A stretch of DNA of 42,687 bases from an uncultured Eubacteriaceae bacterium (GTDB lineage: Bacteria > Bacillota > Clostridia > Eubacteriales > UBA1433): contig CALFLU010000108.1 in the NCBI GenBank assembly GCA_937880125.1, positions 1 to 42,687 on the forward strand, given 5' to 3'. Positions 31,620-39,702 of this stretch are shown piece by piece; the stretch's first letter is position 1; every line of letters starts with the position of its first letter. A model generated the notes under the pieces. The model had not been told where the DNA came from, did not search any database, and saw only the letters and a program-made list of their open reading frames with translations. A program made the translations under genes and the position numbers.

Positions 31620-33869
31620 TTATACTTTCGTTATCGGCGCATATTGCGTCAAAAGATTTTTAATCCCCATTTGCACAAAGGCAACTTGCAGCATTTGGCC
31701 TTCTCCTTCACCTTTGACGGAGATAATTGTACCCACACCAAACTGTTCATGCTTGATTTTGTCTCCCGCTTGCACATCACTCAACTCACTGCCCGATTTT
31801 TTTTGCAGTTGTGTTGCCTTCTGCGCCATTTTGCTCTGTGGCTGCCGAGTTTGCCCGCTTGGTCTTTGGGGCGAAAAAAATTCTCTATCGGCAAAATCGT
31901 GTTCGATTTCAAATTGTTTTTGTCCGCGTTCAATGGCATAAAGTGTTTTTTGCCCCACTTCATCCAAACAGTCTCTGTCTGCTTCAAAGACAAAGCGCGA
32001 GATGGGAAATCGCTCAAATCGCCCTCTGATCAGCCTTTCTCTTGCAGCCGTCATATACAGCACCTGTTTGGCACGCGTCATGCCCACATAGCATAGGCGG
32101 CGTTCTTCTTCGTTGTTGTTTTCCATCAGTGAGCCCACATGAGGAAACAGCCCTTCCTCCATACCCGCCAAAAACACCGTGTGAAACTCCAGCCCCTTTG
32201 CATTATGCACCGTCATAAGGCTCACACGTTGCTGACTATTGCCGCTTTCATCCAGCGCCGAAATCAGTGACACATGCTGCAAGTATGCCGCCACACCTGT
32301 CTCTTCACTGTTTTGCTCAAATTCATACATCGACGAAATCAACTCATTGACGTTCTCCGTTTTTTGTTCGGAAGTATCAGGCTTAGAAGCCAAATATTCA
32401 AAATATCCTATTTCGTCAATGATGTATTTCGTAATAACGCCAATGCTTTCCTTTTCTTCAATGCGCTTGCTAATTCCCTGAACAACACCATAAAATGCGC
32501 CCAAACCTGCTTTTGCCTTTGCCGAAAGCGTGGGAATTTCGTTGTAGTAGCTTGCCGCCTGCATCAGGCTGCAGGATTTGAACTCCGCAAATTCACGTAT
32601 TTTTTGCAGCGCACCGGTGCCCAATCCTCTTCGGGGCACATTGTATACCCGCATAAAGCTGATATCGTCCTGGTCATTTACGCCTAAACGTAAGTAGGCC
32701 AAAATATCTTTGACTTCTTCGCGGTCATAAAATTTTAAGCCGCCGATTAACTGATAAGCAATGCCGTTTGAAAGAAACATTTCTTCAAATATACGGCTTT
32801 GGGCATTGGTTCTGTAGAGAACCGCCATCTCATCATAGCCCACGCCTTTGACATTTTGTTTTAAAATTTCGCTTGCCACATACCTTGCCTCTTCCCGTCC
32901 GTCATAGCAATGACGAAAGGTGATGGGCTCACCCTTTTCATTTTTCGTAAACAACCTCTTGCCTTTTCGTTGCATGTTGTTGGCAATGACGGCATTGGAT
33001 GCTTGAATAATGCTACCGCTGCTGCGATAGTTTTGCTCAAGTTTAATGATTGACGCGGCAGGAAAATCTTTTTCGAATTCTAAAATATTTCGTATATCCG
33101 CACCGCGAAAGGCATAAATGCTTTGGTCGTCATCTCCGCACACACACAGATTTTGGTGACCTTTGGCAAGCAGTGCCGTTAAAAGATATTGCACATAGTT
33201 TGTATCTTGATATTCGTCGATTAAAATATATTTAAATTTTTTCTGATAATAGTCCAACACCGCTGGTTGCGTCTCAAAGAGCAGTACCATGTTGGACAAC
33301 AAATCCTGAAAGTCCATGGCGTTGCACTCTTTCAACCTTTTTTCATAAAGTGCATAGACTTGGGCAATTTGGCGTGCGTAATTGTTTTGCCCCTCCATGG
33401 CCTGTTCGTACTCTTCGGGATGGGTTCTGTTTTCCTTTGCACGAGAAATATATTTTTCATAATTCAAATCCGGCAACGGACCGTCCAATTGTTTTATCGA
33501 TTCTTTAATCAATTTTTTCTTGTCGTCTTCATCATAGATGACAAAGTCCGACGTATAGCCGATCAAGGCGGCATGGCGTCTCAAAATACGCGCACCCAAG
33601 GAGTGAAATGTAGACATCCAAACAGATTCGGCATTATAAATTCCCATGCCCGCAATTCTGTTTTTCATCTCTTGGGCAGCTTTATTGGTAAAGGTCAGCG
33701 CCAAAATTTCATCGGGCTGTGCCTTGTTCTGTTCTAAAATATAAGCGATTTTGTGAATGATGGTGCGCGTTTTTCCGCTCCCCGCACCTGCCAAAATCAG
33801 CATGGGTCCTTCCGTGTTTTTTACGGCATAGGCTTGTTGCTCGTTGAGCGACGATAATAATTTGCTCAT
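31620..33869 (-). CDS. pcrA: ATP-dependent DNA helicase PcrA/UvrD
   Basis: A 749-residue superfamily 1A helicase. It shows the Q-motif LNEQQAYAV, Walker A AGAGSGKTRT, motif Ia TFTNKAAQEM, Walker B IDEYQDTN, GDDDQSIYAFRGAD, LEQNYRS, TVHNAKGLEFHTVFLAGMEEGLFPH and EERRLCYVGMTRA. The C-terminal extension ends in a tudor-like GDKIKHEQFGVGTIISV, typical of PcrA. The start at 33869 follows a GGAAGGA site. An upstream in-frame start at 33890 would precede it. It unwinds DNA in repair and rolling-circle replication and displaces RecA. First gene of the long minus-strand unit. Confidence 0.97.
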   Translation of the reverse strand: MSKLLSSLNEQQAYAVKNTEGPMLILAGAGSGKTRTIIHKIAYILEQNKAQPDEILALTFTNKAAQEMKNRIAGMGIYNAESVWMSTFHSLGARILRRHAALIGYTSDFVIYDEDDKKKLIKESIKQLDGPLPDLNYEKYISRAKENRTHPEEYEQAMEGQNNYARQIAQVYALYEKRLKECNAMDFQDLLSNMVLLFETQPAVLDYYQKKFKYILIDEYQDTNYVQYLLTALLAKGHQNLCVCGDDDQSIYAFRGADIRNILEFEKDFPAASIIKLEQNYRSSGSIIQASNAVIANNMQRKGKRLFTKNEKGEPITFRHCYDGREEARYVASEILKQNVKGVGYDEMAVLYRTNAQSRIFEEMFLSNGIAYQLIGGLKFYDREEVKDILAYLRLGVNDQDDISFMRVYNVPRRGLGTGALQKIREFAEFKSCSLMQAASYYNEIPTLSAKAKAGLGAFYGVVQGISKRIEEKESIGVITKYIIDEIGYFEYLASKPDTSEQKTENVNELISSMYEFEQNSEETGVAAYLQHVSLISALDESGNSQQRVSLMTVHNAKGLEFHTVFLAGMEEGLFPHVGSLMENNNEEERRLCYVGMTRAKQVLYMTAARERLIRGRFERFPISRFVFEADRDCLDEVGQKTLYAIERGQKQFEIEHDFADREFFSPQRPSGQTRQPQSKMAQKATQLQKKSGSELSDVQAGDKIKHEQFGVGTIISVKGEGEGQMLQVAFVQMGIKNLLTQYAPITKV

Positions 33870-33905
33870 TGCGTCCTTCCTTTTCAGCACTTTTCGTAAT
33901 ATAAC

Positions 33906-33914
33906 ATTATACCA
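33906..33914 (-). promoter_or_regulatory. Extended -10 promoter of pcrA-ligA-gatCAB
   Basis: The minus strand reads TGGTATAAT about 35 bases before the pcrA ATG. No good -35 is visible. It lies between this operon and the terminator of the cyclophilin gene. Confidence 0.63.
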
Positions 33915-33991
33915 TAAAACAGCAGCGAGAAAAACACCGCTTCAACTGAAATATCATCCGGCATGCCCTCGCATTTTTGCCATCTTCTCCA

Positions 33992-34027
33992 TTCAAAAAC
34001 ACCCTTCCGTTTTTATCAAAAGGGTGT
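33992..34027 (-). terminator. Intrinsic terminator after the cyclophilin gene
   Basis: On the minus strand ACACCCTT pairs with AAGGGTGT around a 13-base loop, followed by TTTTTG. It is about 25 bases after the stop codon. Confidence 0.8.
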
Positions 34028-34050
34028 GTCTGATTTATTTTGATATCGTA

Positions 34051-34533
34051 TTATGCTTCGTCGTCTGTGATCGTGACTGTTTTCATCACTTGCGGGGTAA
34101 GCGGCTTGTCGGAATAATCCACTTTGGTCTCCGCAATCTCGTCCACCACATCCATACCCTCCACCACTTCACCGAATGCTGCATATTGTCCGTCTAGGTG
34201 CGGTGAGTTTTGGTGCATGATAAAAAACTGGCTCCCCGCCGAATCGGGATGCTGCGCACGCGCCATCGATAAAACACCTCGCGTGTGCTTGATGGGATTG
34301 TCTACGCCGTTGGCCGCAAATTCACCTTTGATGTGGTAACCGGGTCCTCCCGTTCCTCTTCCTTCGGGGCAACCGCCTTGAATCATAAAGCCTTTGATAA
34401 CCCGATGAAATATCAGTCCGTCATAAAACTTTTCCTGCACGAGTTTAATAAAGTTCGCTGTCGTTATCGGCGCTTGTTCTTCGTAAAGTTTTATCTTGAT
34501 TTCTTTTCCGTTTTCCATTGTTATTACAACCAT
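34051..34533 (-). CDS. Peptidyl-prolyl cis-trans isomerase, cyclophilin type
   Basis: A 160-residue cyclophilin with FYDGLIFHRVIKGFMIQGG (catalytic Arg in FHR), GTGGPGYHIKGEF, SMARAQHPDSAGSQFFIM and YAAFGEVVEGMDVVD. There is no signal peptide, so it is cytoplasmic. It catalyses proline isomerisation during protein folding. The start MVVITMENGKEI at 34533 follows GGAAGTGG. A longer reading from 34599 has no such support. It may be co-transcribed with the glycosylase gene 68 bases upstream. Confidence 0.95.
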   Translation of the reverse strand: MVVITMENGKEIKIKLYEEQAPITTANFIKLVQEKFYDGLIFHRVIKGFMIQGGCPEGRGTGGPGYHIKGEFAANGVDNPIKHTRGVLSMARAQHPDSAGSQFFIMHQNSPHLDGQYAAFGEVVEGMDVVDEIAETKVDYSDKPLTPQVMKTVTITDDEA

Positions 34534-34601
34534 ATTTTCCACTTCCTTTCTTTTTACCACACGCATTTTATCACAATTTCTCCCTGCTGTAAAACACATC
34601 T

Positions 34602-35105
34602 TCAGCCCAACACCTCTTTGATGATGCGATAATGGCGCACCAACTCTTCATAGCGATAATTGGCGATGTTGGCGGGGCTGGTGGAGGGAAGAGCAATATT
34701 TTGCATTTTCGTTACGGGAAAACACAGTTTTTTATAAAGCCGACTCGCTGTTTGACCTGTGGTAAAAATCGCCTCTGTTTTCGTCGCCTTCAAAATCGGC
34801 ATCAGGTCGTTTGCCACAGGTTTTTTAATACTGCTGTCTGCAGAGCCTTTGATTTCACAAGATGCAAGCACGTCCCACAGCGCAATGCGATGCTTTTTTA
34901 AAAAAGCGATTTTTTCTTCCTTGGTCTGCGGCAACGTGACGCAAAAAACCTCTGCAAGCACGTCCCAAAACACATTACGTGGATGCCCGTAATAAAACCC
35001 CCGCTTTGCCGATGCCACCGAAGGCATGCTTCCTAAAATCAGCACACGGCTGTCAGCATCATAAATCGGCTCAAAATCATGCGCTTTATGCACCAAGTCC
35101 GTCAT
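34602..35105 (-). CDS. DNA-deoxyinosine glycosylase-like uracil-DNA glycosylase superfamily protein
   Basis: A 167-residue protein with the family motif LILGSMPSVASAKRGFYYGHPRNVFW near residues 19-44 (quoted in part: GSMPS, FYYGHPRN). It also has ALWDVLASCEIKGSADSSI and, near the end, LPSTSPAN. This fits the family 6 (hypoxanthine-DNA) branch of the UDG superfamily, which removes deaminated bases. The start is at 35105 because GGAGAG lies 4 bases upstream. An earlier in-frame start at 35147 is less likely. It forms a likely two-gene unit with the cyclophilin. Confidence 0.85.
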   Translation of the reverse strand: MTDLVHKAHDFEPIYDADSRVLILGSMPSVASAKRGFYYGHPRNVFWDVLAEVFCVTLPQTKEEKIAFLKKHRIALWDVLASCEIKGSADSSIKKPVANDLMPILKATKTEAIFTTGQTASRLYKKLCFPVTKMQNIALPSTSPANIANYRYEELVRHYRIIKEVLG

Positions 35106-35135
35106 TTTTCTCTCCGGTGATTCTGTTTTTGTTTC

Positions 35136-35166
35136 ATTGTACCACAAATATTTTGTCTCGTTTCAA
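35136..35166 (-). promoter_or_regulatory. Putative promoter of the glycosylase/cyclophilin unit
   Basis: The minus strand has TTGAAA (35166-35161), a 19-base spacer and TACAAT (35141-35136) preceded by TGG. The spacer is long but the extended -10 helps. Confidence 0.5.
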
Positions 35167-35203
35167 CGTGGTATTTTTTTTACCGGCATACAACTTTATG
35201 CGC

Positions 35204-35231
35204 TTGAATTGAGTATCATTTATGGTATAAT
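35204..35231 (+). promoter_or_regulatory. Promoter of the glmS ribozyme transcript
   Basis: TTGAAT (35204-35209), a 16-base spacer and TATAAT (35226-35231) preceded by TGG. It lies about 80 bases before the ribozyme cleavage site. Confidence 0.8.
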
Positions 35232-35304
35232 GTAGCGAATTCAAAAAAAGGAGGGATAGACAGCTTATTTTTACAACAACATAGCAATAAATAATCGATT
35301 TTGA

Positions 35305-35460
35305 TTATAGCGCCGGGACTCAGCGGTTTTGAGTTGACGAGGATTGGAGTTATCGAAAAATTCGGCGGGTGCTCCAAAGGCTTCAGACAAAGTCTATACA
35401 GGCAGAAACAAAACTTGCGAGTGATTGCAAGGACAAAATCTGACTGGTTGTCGTGGATTG
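35305..35460 (+). ncRNA. glmS ribozyme (glucosamine-6-phosphate-activated)
   Basis: The segment shows the ribozyme core in order: AGCGCCGGGACT (cleavage expected between A35309 and G35310), AGTTGACGAGGA (from 35332), GTTATCGA, TTCGGCGGGTGCTCC and GATTGCAAGGACAAAATCTG (from 35423). These match the glmS ribozyme consensus that I know. When glucosamine-6-phosphate accumulates it acts as cofactor for self-cleavage, which destabilises the downstream glmS mRNA. Confidence 0.95.
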
Positions 35461-35490
35461 GATTGTTATATTGACAATGCTTTATATCAT

Positions 35491-35523
35491 TTCCGCGATA
35501 ATTGCGCGGAATTTTTTATTTTA
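35491..35523 (+). terminator. Intrinsic terminator between ribozyme and glmS start
   Basis: TTCCGCG (35491-35497) pairs with CGCGGAA (35505-35511) across seven bases, followed by TTTTTTATTTT. It lies inside the 5' leader, 13 bases before the glmS ATG, right at its ribosome site. It would cause premature termination or reduce translation. Confidence 0.78.
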
Positions 35524-35535
35524 GGAGATAATAAC

Positions 35536-37365
35536 ATGTGTGGAATCGTTGGATATATAGGTTACAGACAGAGCACGGATGTTTTGCTGCACGGTCTTAG
35601 CAAGCTGGAATATCGCGGCTATGACTCCGCAGGACTTGCCGTGTATCATCAAGGCAGTATCACCGTACGAAAGTTTAAAGGCAGGCTGCAAACCCTGACA
35701 CAAGACATTGCAAATAGCCCCATCGAGGCAACCGTGGGCATCGGTCACACCAGATGGGCAACCCATGGCGAGCCCTCTGATGCCAATTCTCACCCTCATG
35801 CCAATCATCACGCAACCATTGCCGTGGTGCACAACGGCATCATTGAAAATTATTTGGAATTAAGAGAAATGCTTATGAAAGAGGGCTATCGTTTCACCTC
35901 TCAAACCGACAGCGAGGTGCTTGCCCATCTTTTGGACAAGCTCTACGAAGGCAACCTTGTTGTTGCCGTGCGCAAAATGCTCAAAATCATCAAAGGATCC
36001 TATGCGCTGGCAATTCTTTGCGAAAAAGAGCCGGACAAAATCGTGGGCGTGCGCAAAAACAGTCCGCTGATTGTGGGGCTGGGAGAAAGCGAAAATTTTC
36101 TTGCCTCCGACATACCCGCTATTCTAAACTATACGCGGAATGTATACTTAATGGAAAATGACGAAATTGTCATTTGCACCCAAGACAATGTCACGATATT
36201 AGACGAAAACGACCTGGAAAAACAGCCCGATATTTTCAAAGTAAACTGGGATGCGCAAGATGCCGAAAAAGGCGGATATGAGCATTTTATGCTCAAAGAA
36301 ATTCACGAACAACCCGAGAGCATTCGCAAAACAATGCTTTCTCGTATTTTCGAGGAAAAAGATTATGTGGTGTTGGATGATGTGAAAATCACAAAAGAAG
36401 ATTTGGACCGTTTTCAAAAGGTCTACATCGTCGCATGCGGCACAGCCTACCATGCGGGCTTGGTCGGCAAATACCTCATTGAAAAATATGCCCGCATTCC
36501 TGTGGAATGCGACATTGCCTCCGAGTTTCGCTACCGCAATCCCTTGGTGGACAAATGCACGTTGTGTATTGTCATCAGCCAATCAGGCGAAACCGCAGAC
36601 AGTCTGGCCGCCTTGGAACTTGCCAAGGCACAGAGCGCACGTGTTTTGGCTGTTACCAATGTGCAAGGCAGCTCCATAGCACGCGCTGCCCATGATGTCA
36701 TCTATACCTGGGCAGGGCCCGAAATTGCAGTGGCATCCACCAAAGCCTATACCACTCAACTTCTGTGTATGTATGCCCTTTCCATGCACTTTGGTCTGCT
36801 TACACAGCATTTGAGCAAACAGCAATATGCCGCCCTGCGCGATGAATTGTTTGACCTGCCCCGACTGGTTCAGCAAGTTATTGCCACCGACGAGGGCCTA
36901 CACGCCTTGGCCAAACGCCGCAAAAATGCCGAAGACATTTATTTTATAGGCAGAGGCCTGGACTATTATGTGAGCTTGGAAGGTTCTTTGAAATTAAAAG
37001 AAATATCCTATATTCATTCTGAAGCCGCTGCTGCCGGCGAATTAAAACACGGCCCCATTGCCTTGATTGATCAAGGCACCCTGGTTATTGCACTGCTCAC
37101 TCAAGACGAACTTTTCAACAAAACCTTGAGCAACATCAAAGAGGTCAAATCGCGCGGTGCCTATGTCGTGGCATTTTGCAAAGAAAATGCCGAAATCATC
37201 CGAAAAGAAGTGGATGAGCTGTTTGTTATTCCCAAAGCCGCAGATGATGTTGCGCCCGTGCTGGCCGTTATTTGCCTGCAGTTGCTCAGTTATTATTTTG
37301 CCTGTGAAAGAGGCTGTGATGTTGATAAACCCAGAAATTTGGCAAAATCGGTCACCGTCGAATAA
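35536..37365 (+). CDS. glmS: Glutamine-fructose-6-phosphate aminotransferase (isomerising)
   Basis: A 609-residue enzyme. The N-terminal glutaminase starts MCGIVGYIGYRQ, with Cys2 as nucleophile after Met removal, followed by HTRWATHGEPSDANSHPH. The C-terminal half has two SIS sugar-isomerase domains (VACGTAYHAGLVGKYLIEK, VISQSGETADSLAAL, ELKHGPIALID) and ends LAKSVTVE. It makes glucosamine-6-phosphate for peptidoglycan. ATG 35536 follows AGGAGATAATAAC. A longer reading upstream runs through the ribozyme and is rejected. Confidence 0.98.
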   Translation: MCGIVGYIGYRQSTDVLLHGLSKLEYRGYDSAGLAVYHQGSITVRKFKGRLQTLTQDIANSPIEATVGIGHTRWATHGEPSDANSHPHANHHATIAVVHNGIIENYLELREMLMKEGYRFTSQTDSEVLAHLLDKLYEGNLVVAVRKMLKIIKGSYALAILCEKEPDKIVGVRKNSPLIVGLGESENFLASDIPAILNYTRNVYLMENDEIVICTQDNVTILDENDLEKQPDIFKVNWDAQDAEKGGYEHFMLKEIHEQPESIRKTMLSRIFEEKDYVVLDDVKITKEDLDRFQKVYIVACGTAYHAGLVGKYLIEKYARIPVECDIASEFRYRNPLVDKCTLCIVISQSGETADSLAALELAKAQSARVLAVTNVQGSSIARAAHDVIYTWAGPEIAVASTKAYTTQLLCMYALSMHFGLLTQHLSKQQYAALRDELFDLPRLVQQVIATDEGLHALAKRRKNAEDIYFIGRGLDYYVSLEGSLKLKEISYIHSEAAAAGELKHGPIALIDQGTLVIALLTQDELFNKTLSNIKEVKSRGAYVVAFCKENAEIIRKEVDELFVIPKAADDVAPVLAVICLQLLSYYFACERGCDVDKPRNLAKSVTVE

Positions 37366-37395
37366 ATATATGAATCAAGAGGAGAACGATGTCTT

Positions 37396-37836
37396 ATGAA
37401 AGAAGCGTTAAAAGAATTTTCTGTAGAAATACCGGGCTTGAGCGAAGAAGAAAAACCGCTCTATCACTATAATTGTGCTGAAAAAATGCTCCTTGCCGCA
37501 AATAAAAAATATGATTTAAAACTCAATCAGCAAACCATCAATGCCATCATACCCTTTGGCGGCGGCATGGGATGCCGCAGAACCTGCGGAATTGTTTTAG
37601 GGGCTTTGGCGGTTGCCGGTGTGCTTTGGGGTGGGCCCAAACCCTTTGACCACACGAAGATTCGCACCTTTTGCGCCGAATACGTGCAATGGTTTCTAAC
37701 CGCCTTCGGCAGCCTCGATTGTCCTTATATTTTGCTTATACACGCTGATCCCGACCCGGCAATCAAGTGTGAACTTTGCATAGAAAAAAGCGCGGAAAAA
37801 TTAGAAGAATTGATAGAAAAATATAATGCGTTATAA
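37396..37836 (+). CDS. C_GCAxxG_C_C family protein
   Basis: A 146-residue protein with the family's cysteine pattern: Cys27 in YNCAEK, Cys60 and Cys64 in GMGCRRTCGIVLGAL, and further cysteines in FCAEY, LDCPY and KCELC. The family is annotated as probable redox-active or metal-binding membrane-associated protein, with no proven function. It follows glmS by 30 bases. The nearest ribosome site GGAG is 11 bases from the ATG, longer than usual. No terminator is seen between it and bioY. Confidence 0.87.
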   Translation: MKEALKEFSVEIPGLSEEEKPLYHYNCAEKMLLAANKKYDLKLNQQTINAIIPFGGGMGCRRTCGIVLGALAVAGVLWGGPKPFDHTKIRTFCAEYVQWFLTAFGSLDCPYILLIHADPDPAIKCELCIEKSAEKLEELIEKYNAL

Positions 37837-37909
37837 CAATTATTGTTTGTTTGGCTTTTGCGTATAAATCTTTGATCTCTATGTTACCCTTTACAGCTTT
37901 ATGTAGGTA

Positions 37910-37967
37910 TTGACAACGGACGCCTCCTATTGTAAACTAAAAAATATTTTTGGTTTACAATAGGAGG
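37910..37967 (+). promoter_or_regulatory. bioY promoter with BirA-type operator
   Basis: TTGACA (37910-37915) and TAAACT (37933-37938), spaced 17 bases, form the promoter. It overlaps a long inverted repeat: CCTCCTATTGTAAAC (37923-37937) and GTTTACAATAGGAGG (37953-37967), 15 bases each, separated by a 15-base AT-rich and itself symmetric centre. The TTGTAAAC/GTTTACAA core matches biotin-repressor operators of Firmicutes. The right arm also contains the bioY ribosome site AGGAGG. Confidence 0.85.
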
Positions 37968-37972
37968 TCTTC

Positions 37973-38566
37973 ATGAAATTATCCGCAAAATCCATGGCAC
38001 TCACCGCACTTTTTGCCGCACTCAGTGCACTGGGTGCTTTTCTCGCCATTCCTGCCGGTCCTGTGAGCATAACGCTACAAACGCTTTTTGTGCTGCTTGC
38101 GGGCATCTTGCTCGGCCCACGTCTTGGGGCACTTTCACAGCTGATCTATATTGCTTTGGGATTAATCGGTCTGCCGATTTTTTCAGGTTTTTCCGGCGGC
38201 GTTTTCTCGGTATTCAAACCGAGTTTCGGTTTTTTAATCGGCTTTATTGTCGCAGCCTACGTCGTGGGTATTCTTGTGGAAAAATACGCAAAAAAATCCC
38301 CTGTCATCGCACCTGACGGCAGCGTTTCCAAAGGCGCCTATTCATTTTTTAAAATTTTACTTATTGCCCTTTTGGGTACCGTCATCATTTACCTCTTCGG
38401 TATTCCCTATATGTACATCATTTTAACCAAAGTAATGCATACCGACATCACCATCAGCAAAGCCTTTCAGGTGGGTTGCTTGATATTTTTGCCCGGTGAT
38501 CTGTTAAAAACCCTCATGGCTTCTTTGCTTGGGGTAAAATTATTGCCGAAGCTGCGCACCCGTTGA
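37973..38566 (+). CDS. bioY: Biotin transporter BioY (ECF S-component)
   Basis: A 197-residue membrane protein with about six hydrophobic segments. Family features include MALTALFAALSALGAFLAIP, VSITLQTLFVLLAGILLGPRLGALSQLIYIALGLIGLPIF (motif with conserved Gln, Leu and Gly) and LPGDLLKTLMASLLGVKLLP at the C-terminus. BioY binds biotin and works with a shared ECF energy-coupling module, not encoded here. Its ribosome site AGGAGG is 6 bases before the ATG and lies in the operator palindrome. It is followed by birA, consistent with biotin-responsive control. Confidence 0.95.
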   Translation: MKLSAKSMALTALFAALSALGAFLAIPAGPVSITLQTLFVLLAGILLGPRLGALSQLIYIALGLIGLPIFSGFSGGVFSVFKPSFGFLIGFIVAAYVVGILVEKYAKKSPVIAPDGSVSKGAYSFFKILLIALLGTVIIYLFGIPYMYIILTKVMHTDITISKAFQVGCLIFLPGDLLKTLMASLLGVKLLPKLRTR

Positions 38567-38591
38567 AAGTCATTGATACATCGCGTATAAT
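38563..38591 (+). promoter_or_regulatory. Internal promoter of birA
   Basis: TTGAAA (38563-38568), overlapping the bioY stop codon, is followed by a 17-base spacer and TATAAT (38586-38591). It would allow birA to be made independently of the biotin-repressed bioY promoter. Confidence 0.75.
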
Positions 38592-38623
38592 AATGACATT
38601 CCATTTGGTATAAAGGTGAAAAA

Positions 38624-39604
38624 ATGTCCTTGAAAAATAAGGTACTGCAAATATTGGAAGAAAATCGTTCGTCCTGCATTTCGGGTCAACAAATGGCTGA
38701 GAAATTCAATGTTTCACGCGCCGCCGTGTGGAAAGCCATCGAAGCACTGCGCAAAGAGGGATACGAAATTCACTCCACACCCAATAAAGGCTATCAACTT
38801 TTCGCTTCCTCAGATATTTTGTCTAAAGAAGCCATCAAGCATTTTCTGAAAAAAGAATACCGCGCCTTTGACGTCTTTGTCTATGACACCATCGACTCCA
38901 CCAACAATGCGGCAAAAAAAATTGCTGTGGACGGCGCAGCGGAGGGCAGCATTATTATAGCAGACACCCAAACAGCAGGGCGCGGCCGAATGGGCAGAAG
39001 TTTTTATTCGCCTGCTCAAAGCGGCATTTACATGAGCGTGATTCTAAGGCCAAAGACCGATATATCCGATACGGTTTTGCTCACCACCGCCGCAGGGGTT
39101 GCCACATGTCGCGCCATTGAAAAAGTCTGTAAAAAGTCTTGCGCCATCAAATGGCTCAACGATATCTATATCGAAGAAAAAAAAGTATGCGGCATTTTGA
39201 CCGAAGCCATGACCAACTGCGAAACCGGCCGGGTAGACAGCATTGTTGTGGGCATCGGCGTAAATTTTAAAACACCGCCGGACGCCTTTCCAAAAGAGAT
39301 TCAGCCGCGGGCGGGTTCTATTTATACCGACGAAAAGCCCGCTGTTACCCGCAGCCAGCTCATCGCTCAAATCATCAACGAATTGATGGATATTTACGAA
39401 ACATTCACACAAAGAGAATTTCTGAAAGAATACAAATCACGTTCTTTTGTGTTAGGTAAACAAATTTCCTATTTTGCCCAAAACAACTGGCACGAGGCCT
39501 TGGCAATCGATATTTCCAAAGACGGCGGGTTGATTGTTCAAGACGCGGCAGGTAATGTCAGCACGCTGCATTCAGGCGAAATTTCCCTGCGCAATATACG
39601 CTAA
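38624..39604 (+). CDS. birA: Bifunctional biotin-protein ligase / biotin repressor
   Basis: A 326-residue protein with an N-terminal winged helix (about 1-65: ISGQQMAEKFNVSRAAVWKAIEALRKEGYEI), a ligase domain with DTIDSTNNAAK, the biotin/ATP loop TAGRGRMGRSFYSP and IKWLNDIYIEEKKVCGIL, and a C-terminal SH3-like cap. It forms biotinyl-5'-AMP and attaches biotin to carboxylases. With excess biotin it dimerises and represses, here most likely at the bioY operator upstream. AAAGGTG lies 5-6 bases before the ATG. Confidence 0.97.
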   Translation: MSLKNKVLQILEENRSSCISGQQMAEKFNVSRAAVWKAIEALRKEGYEIHSTPNKGYQLFASSDILSKEAIKHFLKKEYRAFDVFVYDTIDSTNNAAKKIAVDGAAEGSIIIADTQTAGRGRMGRSFYSPAQSGIYMSVILRPKTDISDTVLLTTAAGVATCRAIEKVCKKSCAIKWLNDIYIEEKKVCGILTEAMTNCETGRVDSIVVGIGVNFKTPPDAFPKEIQPRAGSIYTDEKPAVTRSQLIAQIINELMDIYETFTQREFLKEYKSRSFVLGKQISYFAQNNWHEALAIDISKDGGLIVQDAAGNVSTLHSGEISLRNIR

Positions 39605-39628
39605 AAAGGCCTTTACGGCCTTTTTTAT
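39602..39628. terminator. Terminator after birA (bidirectional)
   Basis: AAAAAGGCC and GGCCTTTTTT form a stem around TTTAC, starting at the birA stop codon, with A and T tracts on both sides. It can serve birA and, about 75 bases after its stop, the DUF1648 gene on the other strand. The rest of that gap holds nothing recognisable. Confidence 0.87.
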
Positions 39629-39702
39629 TGTTCATCTGTATTATCTGTTATCGATAGGCATTTCGCTGCTTTGAAAAAAATGCATGCCTTTTCGTTGAAA
39701 AA

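Noticed and set aside
35471..35501. A second glmS promoter (TTGACA with GATAAT).
   Set aside because: The spacer would be 19 bases and the -10 falls inside the terminator stem, so transcripts would start in or after it. Not supported enough.
35425..35535. N-terminal extension of glmS by 37 codons.
   Set aside because: It would translate the 3' part of the ribozyme and the terminator. The protein must start at MCGIVGY for the catalytic cysteine to be exposed.
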